Source: Thalassomonas actiniarum (lineage in GTDB: Bacteria; Pseudomonadota; Gammaproteobacteria; Enterobacterales; Alteromonadaceae). From it: DNA of 64,000 nucleotides. A program made the position numbers and the translations under genes. This document shows positions 8,705 through 22,018 of the stretch, one piece after another. The stretch's first letter is position 1, and each line of letters begins with the position of its first letter. The notes beneath the pieces are model-generated. The model saw only the letters and a program-made list of their open reading frames with translations. It was not told the origin of the DNA and made no database searches. The stretch is from NCBI RefSeq assembly GCF_000948975.2, contig NZ_CP059735.1:4030001-4094000 (forward strand), read 5' to 3'.

Positions 8705-8736
8705 GCAAAAAGCCCGACTCTTTCGAATCGGGCTTC
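8705..8736 (-). terminator. second copy of the rRNA-operon terminator
   Basis: This carries the same stem as the terminator after the 5S gene: AAGCCCGA, a TTC/GAA-closed loop, TCGGGCTT, with an A-rich flank that gives a T-run on the minus strand. The identity extends past the hairpin into AAATAAGAGTCT, which mirrors the 3' end of 5S. It bounds the symE unit on its distal side. Confidence 0.75.
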
Positions 8737-8859
8737 TCTAAATAAGAGTCTGACAATAAGCAACATGGATGCGTGAAAGACCCATATTTTAGCATTGCGC
8801 CAAAACTAAAACTGCTATGCCAGCTTTCAGCACAGCAGTTTAGTTTTTCCACTTTAGTG

Positions 8860-9156
8860 CTAATCCTCCGTTTGCCGATTGTTACCGACCGCAACATCAA
8901 CTTGCTTAGGGATTATGTAGATTGCCCCCTGATTTACTTCAATACGGACTTTTTGCCCAACAGCAAATCCGGCCTTTCTAAGCCACTTGCCTCTGAGCAC
9001 AACACAAGGTTCAAGCTTTACCGGTACATAGTTAATCCCTATACCGCGGGTTCTTGCTGCCGACCCGCAGACAGTCTCCTGCACGGTAAGTTGCCGATAA
9101 ATGGGATATTTTACTTTTGCCGAGTCAAGCTCTGGCGTATGATGATATTTAGCCAT
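8860..9156 (-). CDS. symE: SymE-family toxin-like protein (copy A)
   Basis: The 98-residue protein matches the SymE layout: an N-terminal region with QLTVQET, then the AbrB-like swapped-hairpin core GINYVPVKLEPCVVLRGKWL followed by AGFAVGQKVRIEVNQGAIYI. E. coli SymE is an SOS-induced AbrB-fold protein repressed by the antisense RNA SymR. The second copy at 42800-43084 shares MAxYHHT at the start and nearly all of the core. Upstream about 80 bases, including a hairpin, are also conserved between the copies. It lies between two copies of the rRNA terminator, downstream of 5S. Whether it is toxic here is inferred from the family. Confidence 0.8.
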   Translation of the reverse strand: MAKYHHTPELDSAKVKYPIYRQLTVQETVCGSAARTRGIGINYVPVKLEPCVVLRGKWLRKAGFAVGQKVRIEVNQGAIYIIPKQVDVAVGNNRQTED

Positions 9157-9234
9157 GACGTACTCTCGTTAAGTTCGTTGTGGTTAGCGACCTCTGAGTG
9201 TTGCTTCACTCAGGGGTTGCGACTTTAGTTGCTG
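9157..9234 (-). promoter_or_regulatory. conserved symE leader with hairpin (copy A)
   Basis: The 5' leader of symE copy A shares most of its bases with the leader of copy B at 43085-43160. Both have AAGTTCGTT, GGTTAGC and a hairpin (CCTCTGAGTG/CACTCAGGGG at 9191-9216) followed by TTGCGACTT. In E. coli the symE leader is the target of SymR on the opposite strand, so an antisense RNA could be encoded here. I cannot see a certain promoter for it. Confidence 0.5.
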
Positions 9235-9480
9235 CTGTTAAAACAACAGTGAATAGATAAGTAATGTTGAAATAGGCGCTCTCCTTTGTGGTTTGGATAG
9301 CACTATTAATAAAAGACCAATTCGCACGATAAATCAGGCTATGCCCGCATTTAGTCTTGTGCTATTTATGCGTTAGCGTATGGATTGCTGTACAAGGCCC
9401 TGCAACGAAAAAACATGAAAAGTATTAGCGAGATTTTCAATGCTGCAGACATTGCTGCTATATAAATTTTTTTGGATAGC
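9235..9480. other. gap between symE leader and rRNA terminator
   Basis: About 245 AT-rich bases. They should contain the symE promoter. A short direct repeat of the type GCTG..ACATTGCTGC is visible near 9440-9460. I see no gene. Confidence 0.4.
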
Positions 9481-9513
9481 AAAAAGCCCGACTCTTTCGA
9501 ATCGGGCTTTTCT
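9481..9513 (-). terminator. rRNA operon terminator
   Basis: On the minus strand, AAGCCCGATTC, a GAAA loop and GAGTCGGGCTT form an 11-bp near-perfect stem followed by TTTTT. It begins about 8 bases after the 3' end of the 5S rRNA. Confidence 0.9.
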
Positions 9514-9521
9514 AAATAGAA

Positions 9522-9638
9522 GTCTAGCAATGTCCTACTCTCACATGGGAACTCCCACACTACCATCGGCGCTACTGCGTTTCACTTCTGAGTTCGGCAT
9601 GGGATCAGGTGGTACCACAGTGCTATTGTCGCTAGACA
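9522..9638 (-). rRNA. rrf: 5S ribosomal RNA
   Basis: The minus strand carries the full 5S sequence, including CACCTGATCCCATGCCGAAC, CTCAGAAGTGAAACG, the GTAGCGCCGATGGTAGTGTG segment and GAGAGTAGG. The ends pair with each other (GTCTAGC/GCTAGAC). Ends are estimated to within a few bases. Confidence 0.95.
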
Positions 9639-9754
9639 AAAACAGTCAATCTTGGAAAACGATATATTTACTTAATCTTATTCAAATCTATGTGTACGTG
9701 ACTTTTGTTTGTTATGTCAGTCTTCATACAATCTTAAAACCACTTGGGTGTTGT

Positions 9755-12642
<2,888 letters not shown>

Positions 12643-12997
12643 ATACAACCCCAAGTAGTCTTACCTAAGTAAAAGCTTGAATATCTGGTGACTAAACCAG
12701 ATTAAGTTGTAAAGTCTGACATTTTCACGCACTCATAGAGTGTCTTGAATAAGAGTTGATAATGATTCAAGGAAGAAATCATTATCAGGTTGATGTTCAC
12801 AGCGCGACACTGTGTTCATCGTCGTAAATAGCCGTTTATAAAAACGATTATTCACGGGTATATATATATCAGCTTTCCAGATTGTTAAAGAACAGTTTTC
12901 AACGCACATTCGGTTGAAAAGTTGGTTTTTTCTTTATTAATTTGTTATCAGTGCAATTTGTGTGAACACTCAACGAGAACATTGTTCTACTTCAAGA
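12643..12997 (-). other. 16S-23S spacer without tRNA genes
   Basis: The spacer is only about 355 bases and contains no tRNA-Ile or tRNA-Ala signature on either strand. Paired stretches flanking the mature rRNAs (for example GATAATGATTC/GAAATCATTATC near 12755-12785) are probably RNase III or box A-type processing structures. Loss of spacer tRNAs is one of several known rrn forms in Gammaproteobacteria. Confidence 0.8.
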
Positions 12998-14537
<1,540 letters not shown>

Positions 14538-14812
14538 AAAATCGTTTGTGAGAGACTAGCTCTCTGACTCAATGAATCTGTACATATAAAACTATGAATA
14601 ATAGTTTTGTGTGTCATTCATCATTAAGTTTATTTTTGCTCTTGCTTCGAAAAGCGAAGAACTATGTAAAATCAACATTAACGTGAGTGCTCACACAAAT
14701 TGCATGATAACTAATTTTTAAAGAACTTCATTTAACTAACGAGTTAAACGAAAATGATTAATCGCATTCGTTAATCATTGTTGCTTGATCGCTTGTCTCA
14801 AGCGAGATGCGC

Positions 14813-14840
14813 ATCATACGCCTCTCAGTTTTGATGTCAA
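14813..14840 (-). promoter_or_regulatory. rRNA operon promoter
   Basis: On the minus strand TTGACA (14835-14840) is followed after 16 bases by TATGAT (14813-14818) and a GC-rich discriminator GCGCATC, as in stringently controlled rrn P1 promoters. It lies about 275 bases before the 16S 5' end. The rest of the leader to 15086 is AT-rich and may hold upstream activating sequence. Confidence 0.75.
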
Positions 14841-15086
14841 GCTTTATCTCAAATAAAAAGTAAAAACCTTAAATTGTTTTCAATAGTTAACTGGTCTATC
14901 CAGCACTAAGTAAACGAGAGTAAACTTATCAAAACACTTCCTTGGGATGCCCCGAAGAAGTGGAAGCGCATTTTAGGGATTTTTCTCTTCAGGTCAAGCG
15001 AAAAAAATAACTAATTTTAAATACTAGTTCAATCGCTCAATAAGTAAACAAATATAGGCCTATAAACATAAAAAATTCGCCATTTT

Positions 15087-15689
15087 TTATAATGCCTTTA
15101 TGATTTCGATTGCGCCAAGCACATTGTTCACTTTTATAACTTTGGATTGTTTGGTTAGATCTTGCTTGCCAGCGCCGTTATTACTCGCATTCTCGCTATC
15201 GTTTTTGATTTCTTCTTCAAGATAACGACTTGCCACTAAGATGCGGCTGCTAATACCGGCAGCTTCTGCCGCCTGCATATCTGAAGGTTTATCACCAATA
15301 AAAATACTCAGCCCAAGATCAATATTATATTTTTCTTGTGCCTTTAAGATCATACCGGGTGCCGGTTTACGGCATTGGCACGACATTTTAAATTCATTAA
15401 CGCCTTTAGTCGGATGATGAGGGCAATAAAATACCTCTTGTATATCGATGCCCTGCTTTTTGAACTGAGCTAACATCCAGGAGGTTAATGTTTCAAAATC
15501 AGCAACAGCGTATAACCCGCGTGCAATGCCCGCCTGATTGGTGATAACAAAAATGTCATAACCCTTTGCTGCAGCCAGTTGGCATAACTCAAAGATGCCA
15601 CCGACAAATTCAAAGTCGTCAATTTTATGCACATAACCATGGTCGATATTGATAATACCATCACGATCTAAAAAAAGTGCCTTAGCCAT
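15087..15689 (-). CDS. gmhB: D-glycero-beta-D-manno-heptose-1,7-bisphosphate 7-phosphatase
   Basis: This is a HAD-IIIA phosphatase for ADP-heptose synthesis (LPS inner core). Motif I is FLDRDGIINID (residues 6-16), with the Asp nucleophile and the Asp two residues on. Motif II is VITNQAGIARGLY near 50-62. The GmhB zinc loop CPHHPTKG...CQCRKPAPG carries Cys and His ligands near 90-115. Motif IV is IGDKPSDMQAAEAAG. At 200 residues it is slightly longer than usual because of a Ser/Asn/Lys-rich stretch before the C-terminal VNNVLGAIEII. It lies just upstream of the rRNA promoter region, on the same strand. Confidence 0.92.
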   Translation of the reverse strand: MAKALFLDRDGIINIDHGYVHKIDDFEFVGGIFELCQLAAAKGYDIFVITNQAGIARGLYAVADFETLTSWMLAQFKKQGIDIQEVFYCPHHPTKGVNEFKMSCQCRKPAPGMILKAQEKYNIDLGLSIFIGDKPSDMQAAEAAGISSRILVASRYLEEEIKNDSENASNNGAGKQDLTKQSKVIKVNNVLGAIEIIKAL

Positions 15690-15812
15690 ACTTAATCATC
15701 TTTATACTTGTGGGGTTAACCGAAGACATCATCCGTGATGGATAAAAAGTGCGAGTCTGTTCTTATGGCCGTACCAATACAAAAAATACAGCCATAAAAA
15801 CAAGAGACAGCA

Positions 15813-16574
15813 TTACATGCAAAGACCGCCGTCAATTTCCACCACACGACCAGTGAAAAATTCATTTTCAAAAATGTATTTTGCTGTATGGGCGATCTCA
15901 TCGGCTTCACCCAAGCGACCTACCGGCTTCATTTTTTCCAGACGTTCGCGCATTTCCGGTTTCATGGCATCTGTCATTGCCGTGCGAATAACACCGGGAG
16001 CAATAGCACCAACACGGATACCATGGCGACCCAGTTCACGTGCCCAGGTAATTGTCATGGCAACAACACCGGCTTTGGACGCTGCGTAGTTGGTTTGTCC
16101 CATATTACCGCCACGGGCAATAGAAGACATGTTAATGATCACGCCTTTACGGCCACCTTCTATCATGTGTACCGCAGCTTCGCGGCCACACAGGAAAACA
16201 CCGGTTAAGTTAACATCAATAACCGACTGGAATTGTTCCAATGACATTTTTTTACCAACGACACCGTCTTTGGCTTTAACAAACATACCGTCTCTTAAAA
16301 TACCGGCATTGTTGATCAAACCATCGATACCGCCAAAGTCAGCGGCAATTTTGCTGAAAGTCTGCTCGACGTCACTTTCATTGGTCACATTGGCAAGATA
16401 ATAACGGGCAGATGAACCCGCTTCTTCGATTAAAGCAACAGATTGCTGAAGTTGTTCTTCATTTAAGTCAATCAAGGCCAGTTTTGCCCCGCTGTTGGCT
16501 AAGTTAACAGCCATAGCACGACCTAAACCTTGTCCGCCACCTGTGATGACAATAACTTTATCGGTTAAATTCAT
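15813..16574 (-). CDS. SDR family oxidoreductase (FabG-like)
   Basis: A 253-residue short-chain dehydrogenase. TGGGQGLGRAMA at 11-22 is the NAD(P)-binding TGxxxGxG motif, NNAG is near 88-91, a catalytic Ser lies in MSSIARG, and YAASKAG supplies Tyr and Lys. The end TGRVVEIDGGLCM is typical of 3-oxoacyl reductases and 3-hydroxyacyl-CoA dehydrogenases. It starts 9 bases after mmsB and is the last gene of the branched-chain catabolic operon. I therefore suggest it oxidises a hydroxyacyl-CoA such as 2-methyl-3-hydroxybutyryl-CoA from isoleucine, rather than serving fatty acid synthesis. Confidence 0.85.
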   Translation of the reverse strand: MNLTDKVIVITGGGQGLGRAMAVNLANSGAKLALIDLNEEQLQQSVALIEEAGSSARYYLANVTNESDVEQTFSKIAADFGGIDGLINNAGILRDGMFVKAKDGVVGKKMSLEQFQSVIDVNLTGVFLCGREAAVHMIEGGRKGVIINMSSIARGGNMGQTNYAASKAGVVAMTITWARELGRHGIRVGAIAPGVIRTAMTDAMKPEMRERLEKMKPVGRLGEADEIAHTAKYIFENEFFTGRVVEIDGGLCM

Positions 16575-16583
16575 GAATTTTCC

Positions 16584-17477
16584 TTAGTTCTCTTGCTTAG
16601 AGAATAAATTAAAGATGCTGGAGAAATCTTTGCCGCCATTACCGGCAGTTGCATGCATGGCATATAAACTACGGGCTAATGCTCCCATAGGGGTGGATGA
16701 CTGGCTGCTTACTGCGGTATCCATAGCAAGTCCGAGATCTTTTGCCATTAAATCCACCATAAAACCGCCCTGGTAGTCGTTGGAAGAAGGCACATTTTCC
16801 ATGATGCCGGGACAAGGATTGTAAACATCCAGTGTCCAGTTACTACCTGAGCTCTGGCTCATGATTTCTGACAGAACTTTAGGATCAAGACCATTGGCAA
16901 TACCCAGCTGCAAAGCCTCACTTGTGCCTACCATAAGGACAGACAACAACATATTATTGCAGGCTTTGGCTACCTGGCCAGCGCCGTGATCACCGGCATG
17001 GAAAATATTCTTGCCCATGTTATCCAGCACAGGCTTGGCTTTTTCAAAGTGCTCTGCGCTACCACCGACCATAAAACTTAAAGTGCCGGCCTGGGCACCG
17101 CCAACACCACCGGATACCGGTGCGTCAATAAAATCAATGCCTTTTTCAGCCAGACCCGCGGCAACTTTACGCGCAGTATTGGCATCTATGGTAGAGGAAT
17201 CAATTACCAGGGCGCCTTGGCCGATATGATGAATCAAGCCCTGCTCTGACAGGTATAAACCTTCAACATGTTTGCCTGCCGGTAACATAGAAATAATCAA
17301 CTCAGCATCTTTTACACATTCTGCAGCACTTGCATGTGTTGTCGCCCCTTGCTCAACGACATGTGCCACAGCTGTTTCTGATAAATCAAATACTGCTACC
17401 TGATGGCCTGCCTTGACTAAATTAATAGCCATAGGACCACCCATATTTCCTAATCCAATAAAGGCAACATTCGCCAT
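16584..17477 (-). CDS. mmsB: 3-hydroxyisobutyrate dehydrogenase
   Basis: A 297-residue beta-hydroxyacid dehydrogenase of valine catabolism, converting 3-hydroxyisobutyrate to methylmalonate semialdehyde with NAD. It shows the N-terminal Rossmann FIGLGNMGGPMAINL (residues 5-19), the substrate loop DAPVSGGVGGAQAGTL near 118-133, and GHGAGQVAKACNNML-type catalytic Lys segment (here DHGAGQVAKACNN) near 163-175. It is in one operon with the hydrolase that makes its substrate, with a 70-base gap between them. No mmsA follows in this window, so the next enzyme must be encoded elsewhere. Confidence 0.93.
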   Translation of the reverse strand: MANVAFIGLGNMGGPMAINLVKAGHQVAVFDLSETAVAHVVEQGATTHASAAECVKDAELIISMLPAGKHVEGLYLSEQGLIHHIGQGALVIDSSTIDANTARKVAAGLAEKGIDFIDAPVSGGVGGAQAGTLSFMVGGSAEHFEKAKPVLDNMGKNIFHAGDHGAGQVAKACNNMLLSVLMVGTSEALQLGIANGLDPKVLSEIMSQSSGSNWTLDVYNPCPGIMENVPSSNDYQGGFMVDLMAKDLGLAMDTAVSSQSSTPMGALARSLYAMHATAGNGGKDFSSIFNLFSKQEN

Positions 17478-17547
17478 GTCTTTCCCCTTGTTAATATTCG
17501 CTATAATTTTTTGTTTTTTATGTTCAAAATATTACGATAAACCGGGC

Positions 17548-18672
17548 CTAACTGCCCAGCTGTGCCAGCGGATGTTCATCTGCCTGCCATTTAGACTCAA
17601 AAAACCAGTCAATGATGGCCGGGTCGACATCGGCAATTGAGCTGTACTTCCATTTAGGCGAGTAATCTTTATCAATTAACAGCGCACGCACCCCTTCGGC
17701 AAATTCACCGAACTGGCCGCATTTCACTGATAAATTAAGTTCCATGCGGAAACAATCCACCAGCGACATATTTTTACCCGTATTCAACTGGCGATATACC
17801 AAATGGCCGCTGACCGCACTACCGTGTTTAAGGGATTTTTGTGCTTTATTAAACCAAGGGTCTTCAACCTCAGCCGAGACAATAGCATTGACTATGTCGG
17901 CGATATTATCAAAGTCCATGACTTTCTCGATTAACGCACTTTGCGCCCTGACATGGGAAACCGGCAACTTTACATTGGAGACTAACTCCAGGTCATGCAT
18001 CAAGTTACTTAACTTGTCATGATTGAGGGCCACGGTATTACCCCAGTTAACGGTTTTAAGACCGTCAAGCAAGGCTTGCTTCTTCTCTGCCAGAATAAAG
18101 AAGTCTGCCATACCGGTATATTTGGCATCGGCGGCATTAATAGAGGCACCAGTTAAGCCCAAAAACAGCCCGCATTGATCCGGCATACGGTTTAAAAACC
18201 AGGTACCGCCCACATCCGGGTACAAGCCGATGCTGATCTCCGGCATGGCAATGCGAGATGTTTCCGTGACTACTTTATGACTGGCACCCACCATCATGCC
18301 CAGACCGCCGCCCATCACAATGCCGGTTCCCCAGACAATAAAGGGTTTATTAAAGGTATGGATCAGATAATCAAGTTGATACTCCTTGGTGAAATACTCT
18401 TCCACCTCGGGAGAATAGTCGCCGGTATGGCTTTTCATGGCATTATAAAGATTAACGATATCTCCGCCGGCGCAGAAGGCTTTCTCCCCTGCCCCTTGCA
18501 GGAAAACGGCGGCAATGTCTTCATCGTCATGCCAGCTGCTTAGCTGCGGGTACAAGGCTTCTATCATCTCGCCGCTTAAGGCGTTTAATGAACGCTCGGA
18601 ATTTAAGGTGGCAATACCGACTTTCTTGCCGTTATCGCACAGTAATTCTTGAAAAAGCACTATGTTATTCAT
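17548..18672 (-). CDS. 3-hydroxyisobutyryl-CoA hydrolase (enoyl-CoA hydratase superfamily)
   Basis: A 374-residue crotonase-superfamily protein, longer than hydratases (about 260) and matching HIBCH-type hydrolases. It releases 3-hydroxyisobutyrate from its CoA ester in valine degradation. Visible landmarks are AFCAGGDIVNLYNAM (residues about 65-79), the oxyanion segment WGTGIVMGGGLGMMVGAS (113-130), and the catalytic MPEISIGLYPDVGGTWFL near 143-160, with the Glu and Asp expected for this hydrolase. The C-terminal extension with GVRALLIDKDYSPKW is typical of the family. Lies between an enoyl-CoA hydratase and mmsB. Confidence 0.92.
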   Translation of the reverse strand: MNNIVLFQELLCDNGKKVGIATLNSERSLNALSGEMIEALYPQLSSWHDDEDIAAVFLQGAGEKAFCAGGDIVNLYNAMKSHTGDYSPEVEEYFTKEYQLDYLIHTFNKPFIVWGTGIVMGGGLGMMVGASHKVVTETSRIAMPEISIGLYPDVGGTWFLNRMPDQCGLFLGLTGASINAADAKYTGMADFFILAEKKQALLDGLKTVNWGNTVALNHDKLSNLMHDLELVSNVKLPVSHVRAQSALIEKVMDFDNIADIVNAIVSAEVEDPWFNKAQKSLKHGSAVSGHLVYRQLNTGKNMSLVDCFRMELNLSVKCGQFGEFAEGVRALLIDKDYSPKWKYSSIADVDPAIIDWFFESKWQADEHPLAQLGS

Positions 18673-18703
18673 TCAGTGGGTTCCTTACTCATTTTCACCA
18701 GCA

Positions 18704-19483
18704 CTACTTATTTGACCAGACAGGTTTACGCTTTTCGAGGAAAGCACTCACCCCTTCTTTTTGATCTTGGGTATCAAAAAGATCAACAAATGCCTGGCGC
18801 TCTTGCGGCAGGGCCTGAGCGATTGGCATTTCACGGTTGCTTTGGATCAATTTCTTACAGGCGGCTACCGCCACCGGGCTTTGCTTAGCCACTTTTTCTG
18901 CCAGCACCAAGGCCGCATTTAATGCTTCACCCGAGTCAACCACCTCTTCTACCAGGCCGATACGGGCCGCTTTGTCGGCATCAATTCTTTCACCGGCCAA
19001 AATCAAACGTTTCGCCCAGCCTTCGCCTACCAACAGCGCCAGGTTTTGCGTACCGCCGGCACAAGGCAATAAACCTACGGTTGCTTCCGGCAAGGCCATT
19101 TGCGCATGCTGCTCGGCAATACGGAAATCACAGGCCAGGGCCACTTCCAATCCGCCGCCCATGGCATAACCATTGACGGCAGCGATAGAAACACCGCGAA
19201 ACGCTGACAACGTTTCAAAAGCCTCACCAAAAATAGCCGACATATCTGCCGCCACTTGTTTATCGCCATCGGCAAATAATTTTAAATCGGCGCCGGCGGA
19301 GAAAAACTTATTGCCGCCTCCGGTTAAGATCAGCGCATAAATAGCTTTATCCTGGTTCAACTCCAGTACCAAGTCCCGCAAATCACTCAGACTTTCAAAA
19401 GTCCAGGTGTGCGCAGGCGGATTATTAAAAGTAACTATGGCGACGTGATCGCGTTTTTCAACAATAAGATGATCGGATGTCAT
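18704..19483 (-). CDS. enoyl-CoA hydratase of branched-chain acyl-CoA catabolism
   Basis: A 259-residue crotonase. It hydrates methacrylyl-CoA (valine) and probably tiglyl-CoA (isoleucine). Crotonase signatures are FFSAGADLKLFADG near 60-73, AVNGYAMGGGLEVALACDFR near 103-122 with the oxyanion hole Gly, and the second catalytic block ALPEATVGLLPCAGGTQNL near 129-147 with the Glu. It starts with AAGAAGAG-type purines before the ATG. The gene sits between the acyl-CoA dehydrogenase that makes its substrate and the hydrolase that takes its product. Substrate assignment is from this context. Confidence 0.88.
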   Translation of the reverse strand: MTSDHLIVEKRDHVAIVTFNNPPAHTWTFESLSDLRDLVLELNQDKAIYALILTGGGNKFFSAGADLKLFADGDKQVAADMSAIFGEAFETLSAFRGVSIAAVNGYAMGGGLEVALACDFRIAEQHAQMALPEATVGLLPCAGGTQNLALLVGEGWAKRLILAGERIDADKAARIGLVEEVVDSGEALNAALVLAEKVAKQSPVAVAACKKLIQSNREMPIAQALPQERQAFVDLFDTQDQKEGVSAFLEKRKPVWSNK

Positions 19484-19533
19484 AATTTTTTCTCTTCTTC
19501 TGTTCTTTTACAACGGCACTCAGACACTGAGCA

Positions 19534-20691
19534 CTAAAGCAATAAACCAGCACCTTCGGCTAATAAACGACGGGCAATGATCACCCGCATAATTTCATTG
19601 GTGCCTTCTAAAATCTGGTGTACCCGGACATCACGGAAATGACGCTCTAACGGATATTCCTTGATATAGCCATAACCGCCATGAATTTGCAGCGCAGCAT
19701 CACACACCTGGAAACCGATGTCAGTGGCAAAACGCTTTGCCATGGCACAATAGGCCGTTTTTTCCGGATCGTTGTTATCGAGCTTAAAAGCCGCCAAACG
19801 CACCAGCTGACGGGCCGCGACAAGTTCTGTGGCCATATCCGCCAGCTTAAATTGTAAGCCCTGGAAACCGGCAATCGGTTTACCGAACTGCTCCCGCTCT
19901 TGCATGTAAGCCATGGCGCTGTTTAACGCCTGCTGCGCGGTACCGATGGAACAAGTAGCAATATTAATACGTCCGCCGTCTAAACCTTTCATGGCGATGG
20001 TAAAACCTTCGCCTTCTTCACCCAGTAGGTTCTCTACCGGCACTTTGACGTTATCAAAAGTGATCTGGCGGGTGGGCTGGGCATTCCAGCCTAATTTTTC
20101 TTCCGGCTTGCCATAAACAATGCCATCTAAGTCAGCGGGAATCGCCAGGGCTGAAATCCCTTTAGCACCTTCTTTTCCGGTACGCACCATCACTACCAGG
20201 ACATCGGTATCGCCAGCGCCGGAAATGAAAACTTTAGAGCCGTTCACCACATAATGATCACCGTCACGTTTAGCACTGGTACGCAATGAAGCGGCATCTG
20301 AACCGGCACCCGGCTCAGTCAAACAATAAGACGCCAGTTTTTCACCGGTTACCAGGGAAGGACACCAGCTTTCTTTAACTTCAGTCTTTGCCCAGGTAGC
20401 GATCATCCAGGTGGCCATATTATGTATGGTCATCATCGCCGTGGTTGCGGTACACCCCATAGCCAATTGTTCAAAAATAATCGAGGAATCTAACCGGCTC
20501 AGTGCCAGGCCGCCGACATCTTCGGGAGAATACAGGCCGCAAAAACCCAGCTCACCGGCTTTGGCAATCACGTCTTTTGGAAATATATGCTCTTGATCCC
20601 ATTTAGCCGCATTCGGCGCGAATTCAGCATCGGCAAATTGTTTTGCGGTGTCAGCAAACATTTGCTGATCTTCAGTTAACTCAAAATTCAC
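19534..20691 (-). CDS. acyl-CoA dehydrogenase, probably isobutyryl-CoA type
   Basis: I choose the GTG at 20689-20691 (MNFELTEDQ) because GGGGAA lies just before it; the longer frame would need TTG. The protein is about 385 residues. It has the three-domain fold of FAD acyl-CoA dehydrogenases: YCLTEPGAGSDAASL near 127-141, FISGAGDTDV near 163-172, the QFGKPIAGFQGLQFKLADM helix, and the C-terminal GGYGYIKEYPLERHFRD with QILEGTNEIMR containing the catalytic Glu. Gene order with hydratase, hydrolase and mmsB points to valine and short branched-chain substrates. A terminator separates it from the thiolase upstream, so it probably has its own promoter. Confidence 0.9.
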   Translation of the reverse strand: MNFELTEDQQMFADTAKQFADAEFAPNAAKWDQEHIFPKDVIAKAGELGFCGLYSPEDVGGLALSRLDSSIIFEQLAMGCTATTAMMTIHNMATWMIATWAKTEVKESWCPSLVTGEKLASYCLTEPGAGSDAASLRTSAKRDGDHYVVNGSKVFISGAGDTDVLVVMVRTGKEGAKGISALAIPADLDGIVYGKPEEKLGWNAQPTRQITFDNVKVPVENLLGEEGEGFTIAMKGLDGGRINIATCSIGTAQQALNSAMAYMQEREQFGKPIAGFQGLQFKLADMATELVAARQLVRLAAFKLDNNDPEKTAYCAMAKRFATDIGFQVCDAALQIHGGYGYIKEYPLERHFRDVRVHQILEGTNEIMRVIIARRLLAEGAGLLL

Positions 20692-20784
20692 TACTTTCCC
20701 CAATGAAAAGAAATATTTACTAATAACAAACCATGGTTTGGGCCGTTTTATTATTATTTGAGCACCCAGGTACAGCTTGTCAGA

Positions 20785-20817
20785 AAAAGAAAAAGGCTAT
20801 TAGTTCCCTAATAGCCT
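20785..20817 (-). terminator. terminator after the thiolase gene
   Basis: On the minus strand AGGCTATTAG/CTAATAGCCT form a 10-bp perfect stem with a four-base loop, followed by TTTTCTTTTTC. It lies 17 bases beyond the thiolase stop, so thiolase messages largely end before the acyl-CoA dehydrogenase gene. Confidence 0.85.
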
Positions 20818-20833
20818 GTTCAAACTTACAAAA

Positions 20834-22018
20834 TTAAAGCATTTCTAATGCAATAGCCGTTGCTTCACCGCCACCGATACATAAAGAGGCAACCCCTTTA
20901 GACAAGCCTTTGTTTTTCAAGGCGTGGATCAGGGTAACGATTAAGCGCGCACCGCTGGCACCGATAGGATGCCCTAAGGCACAAGCGCCGCCGTGGATAT
21001 TAACTTTATTGATGTCCAGCTCCAGCTCTTTTACCGCCAACATAGTTACCATGGCAAAGGCTTCGTTAATTTCGTATAAGTCAACATCTGCCGTGGTCCA
21101 GCTGATTTTGCTTAACAGCTTTTTCATGGCGCCGACCGGTGCCACGGTAAATTCCGCCGGCTCTTGTGCATGGGTGGCATGACCGACAACTTTACATAGC
21201 GGGGTAAGGCCACGCTTTTCAGCTTCCGAGCGCTTCATTAATACTAATGCTGCGGCGCCGTCTGAAATAGAGCTGGAGTTAGCCGCGGTAATAGTACCGT
21301 CTTTTTTAAAGGCCGCACGCAATGAAGGAATTTTATCCGGACGGGCATTACCCGGCTGTTCATCGGTGTCCACCAAAACTTCACCGCGACGGGTTTTCAC
21401 GGTAACCGGGGCAACTTCATCGTTAAAAGCGCCCGAATCTATGGCTGAGGTTGCCCGCTCTAAAGAGCGTAAAGCAAAGGCATCCATATCTTCACGGGTA
21501 AATTCCGCATCATCGGCGGTATCCTGGGCAAAACAGCCCATGGCAATACCGTCATAGGCATTTTCCAGGCCGTCCAACATCATGTGATCGAATACCTGGC
21601 CATGGCCCATGCGCATACCGCCGCGGGCTTTAGGTAAGATATAAGGGGCATTACTCATGCTTTCCATACCACCGGCAACGGCGACATCGATAGAACCTGC
21701 GGCGATGGCGTCATGGGCGAACATAGCCGCTTTCATGCCTGAGCCACAGACTTTATTAATCGTGGTACATACGGTAGATAAAGCTAAATCAGCGCCTAGT
21801 GCTGCCTGACGAGCCGGTGCCTGTTTTAAACCTGCCGGCAAAACACACCCCATGATCACTTCATCGATTTGATCATTTTCAATTCCCGCACGGCTAAGCG
21901 CGGCACTGATAGCACTTGCTCCCAGTTGCGGCGCAGTAACATCGGATAAATTGCCCATAAAACCGCCCATAGGGGTTCTTGCAGCAGAGACAATAACGAC
22001 AGGATCCAGAGCTGACAT
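20834..22018 (-). CDS. acetyl-CoA C-acetyltransferase (thiolase)
   Basis: A 394-residue biosynthetic or degradative type II thiolase. NKVCGSGMKAAM near 88-99 carries the nucleophilic Cys. The C-terminal NIHGGACALGHPIGASGARL and CIGGGEATAI hold the catalytic His and second Cys (here the CxGGG motif). GGMESMSNAPY near 112-122 is also typical. In this context it probably splits acetoacetyl-CoA from leucine and 2-methylacetoacetyl-CoA from isoleucine. It is divergent from liuR and shares a control region with two LiuR operators. AGGAGAAATTTT precedes the ATG. Confidence 0.92.
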   Translation of the reverse strand: MSALDPVVIVSAARTPMGGFMGNLSDVTAPQLGASAISAALSRAGIENDQIDEVIMGCVLPAGLKQAPARQAALGADLALSTVCTTINKVCGSGMKAAMFAHDAIAAGSIDVAVAGGMESMSNAPYILPKARGGMRMGHGQVFDHMMLDGLENAYDGIAMGCFAQDTADDAEFTREDMDAFALRSLERATSAIDSGAFNDEVAPVTVKTRRGEVLVDTDEQPGNARPDKIPSLRAAFKKDGTITAANSSSISDGAAALVLMKRSEAEKRGLTPLCKVVGHATHAQEPAEFTVAPVGAMKKLLSKISWTTADVDLYEINEAFAMVTMLAVKELELDINKVNIHGGACALGHPIGASGARLIVTLIHALKNKGLSKGVASLCIGGGEATAIALEML

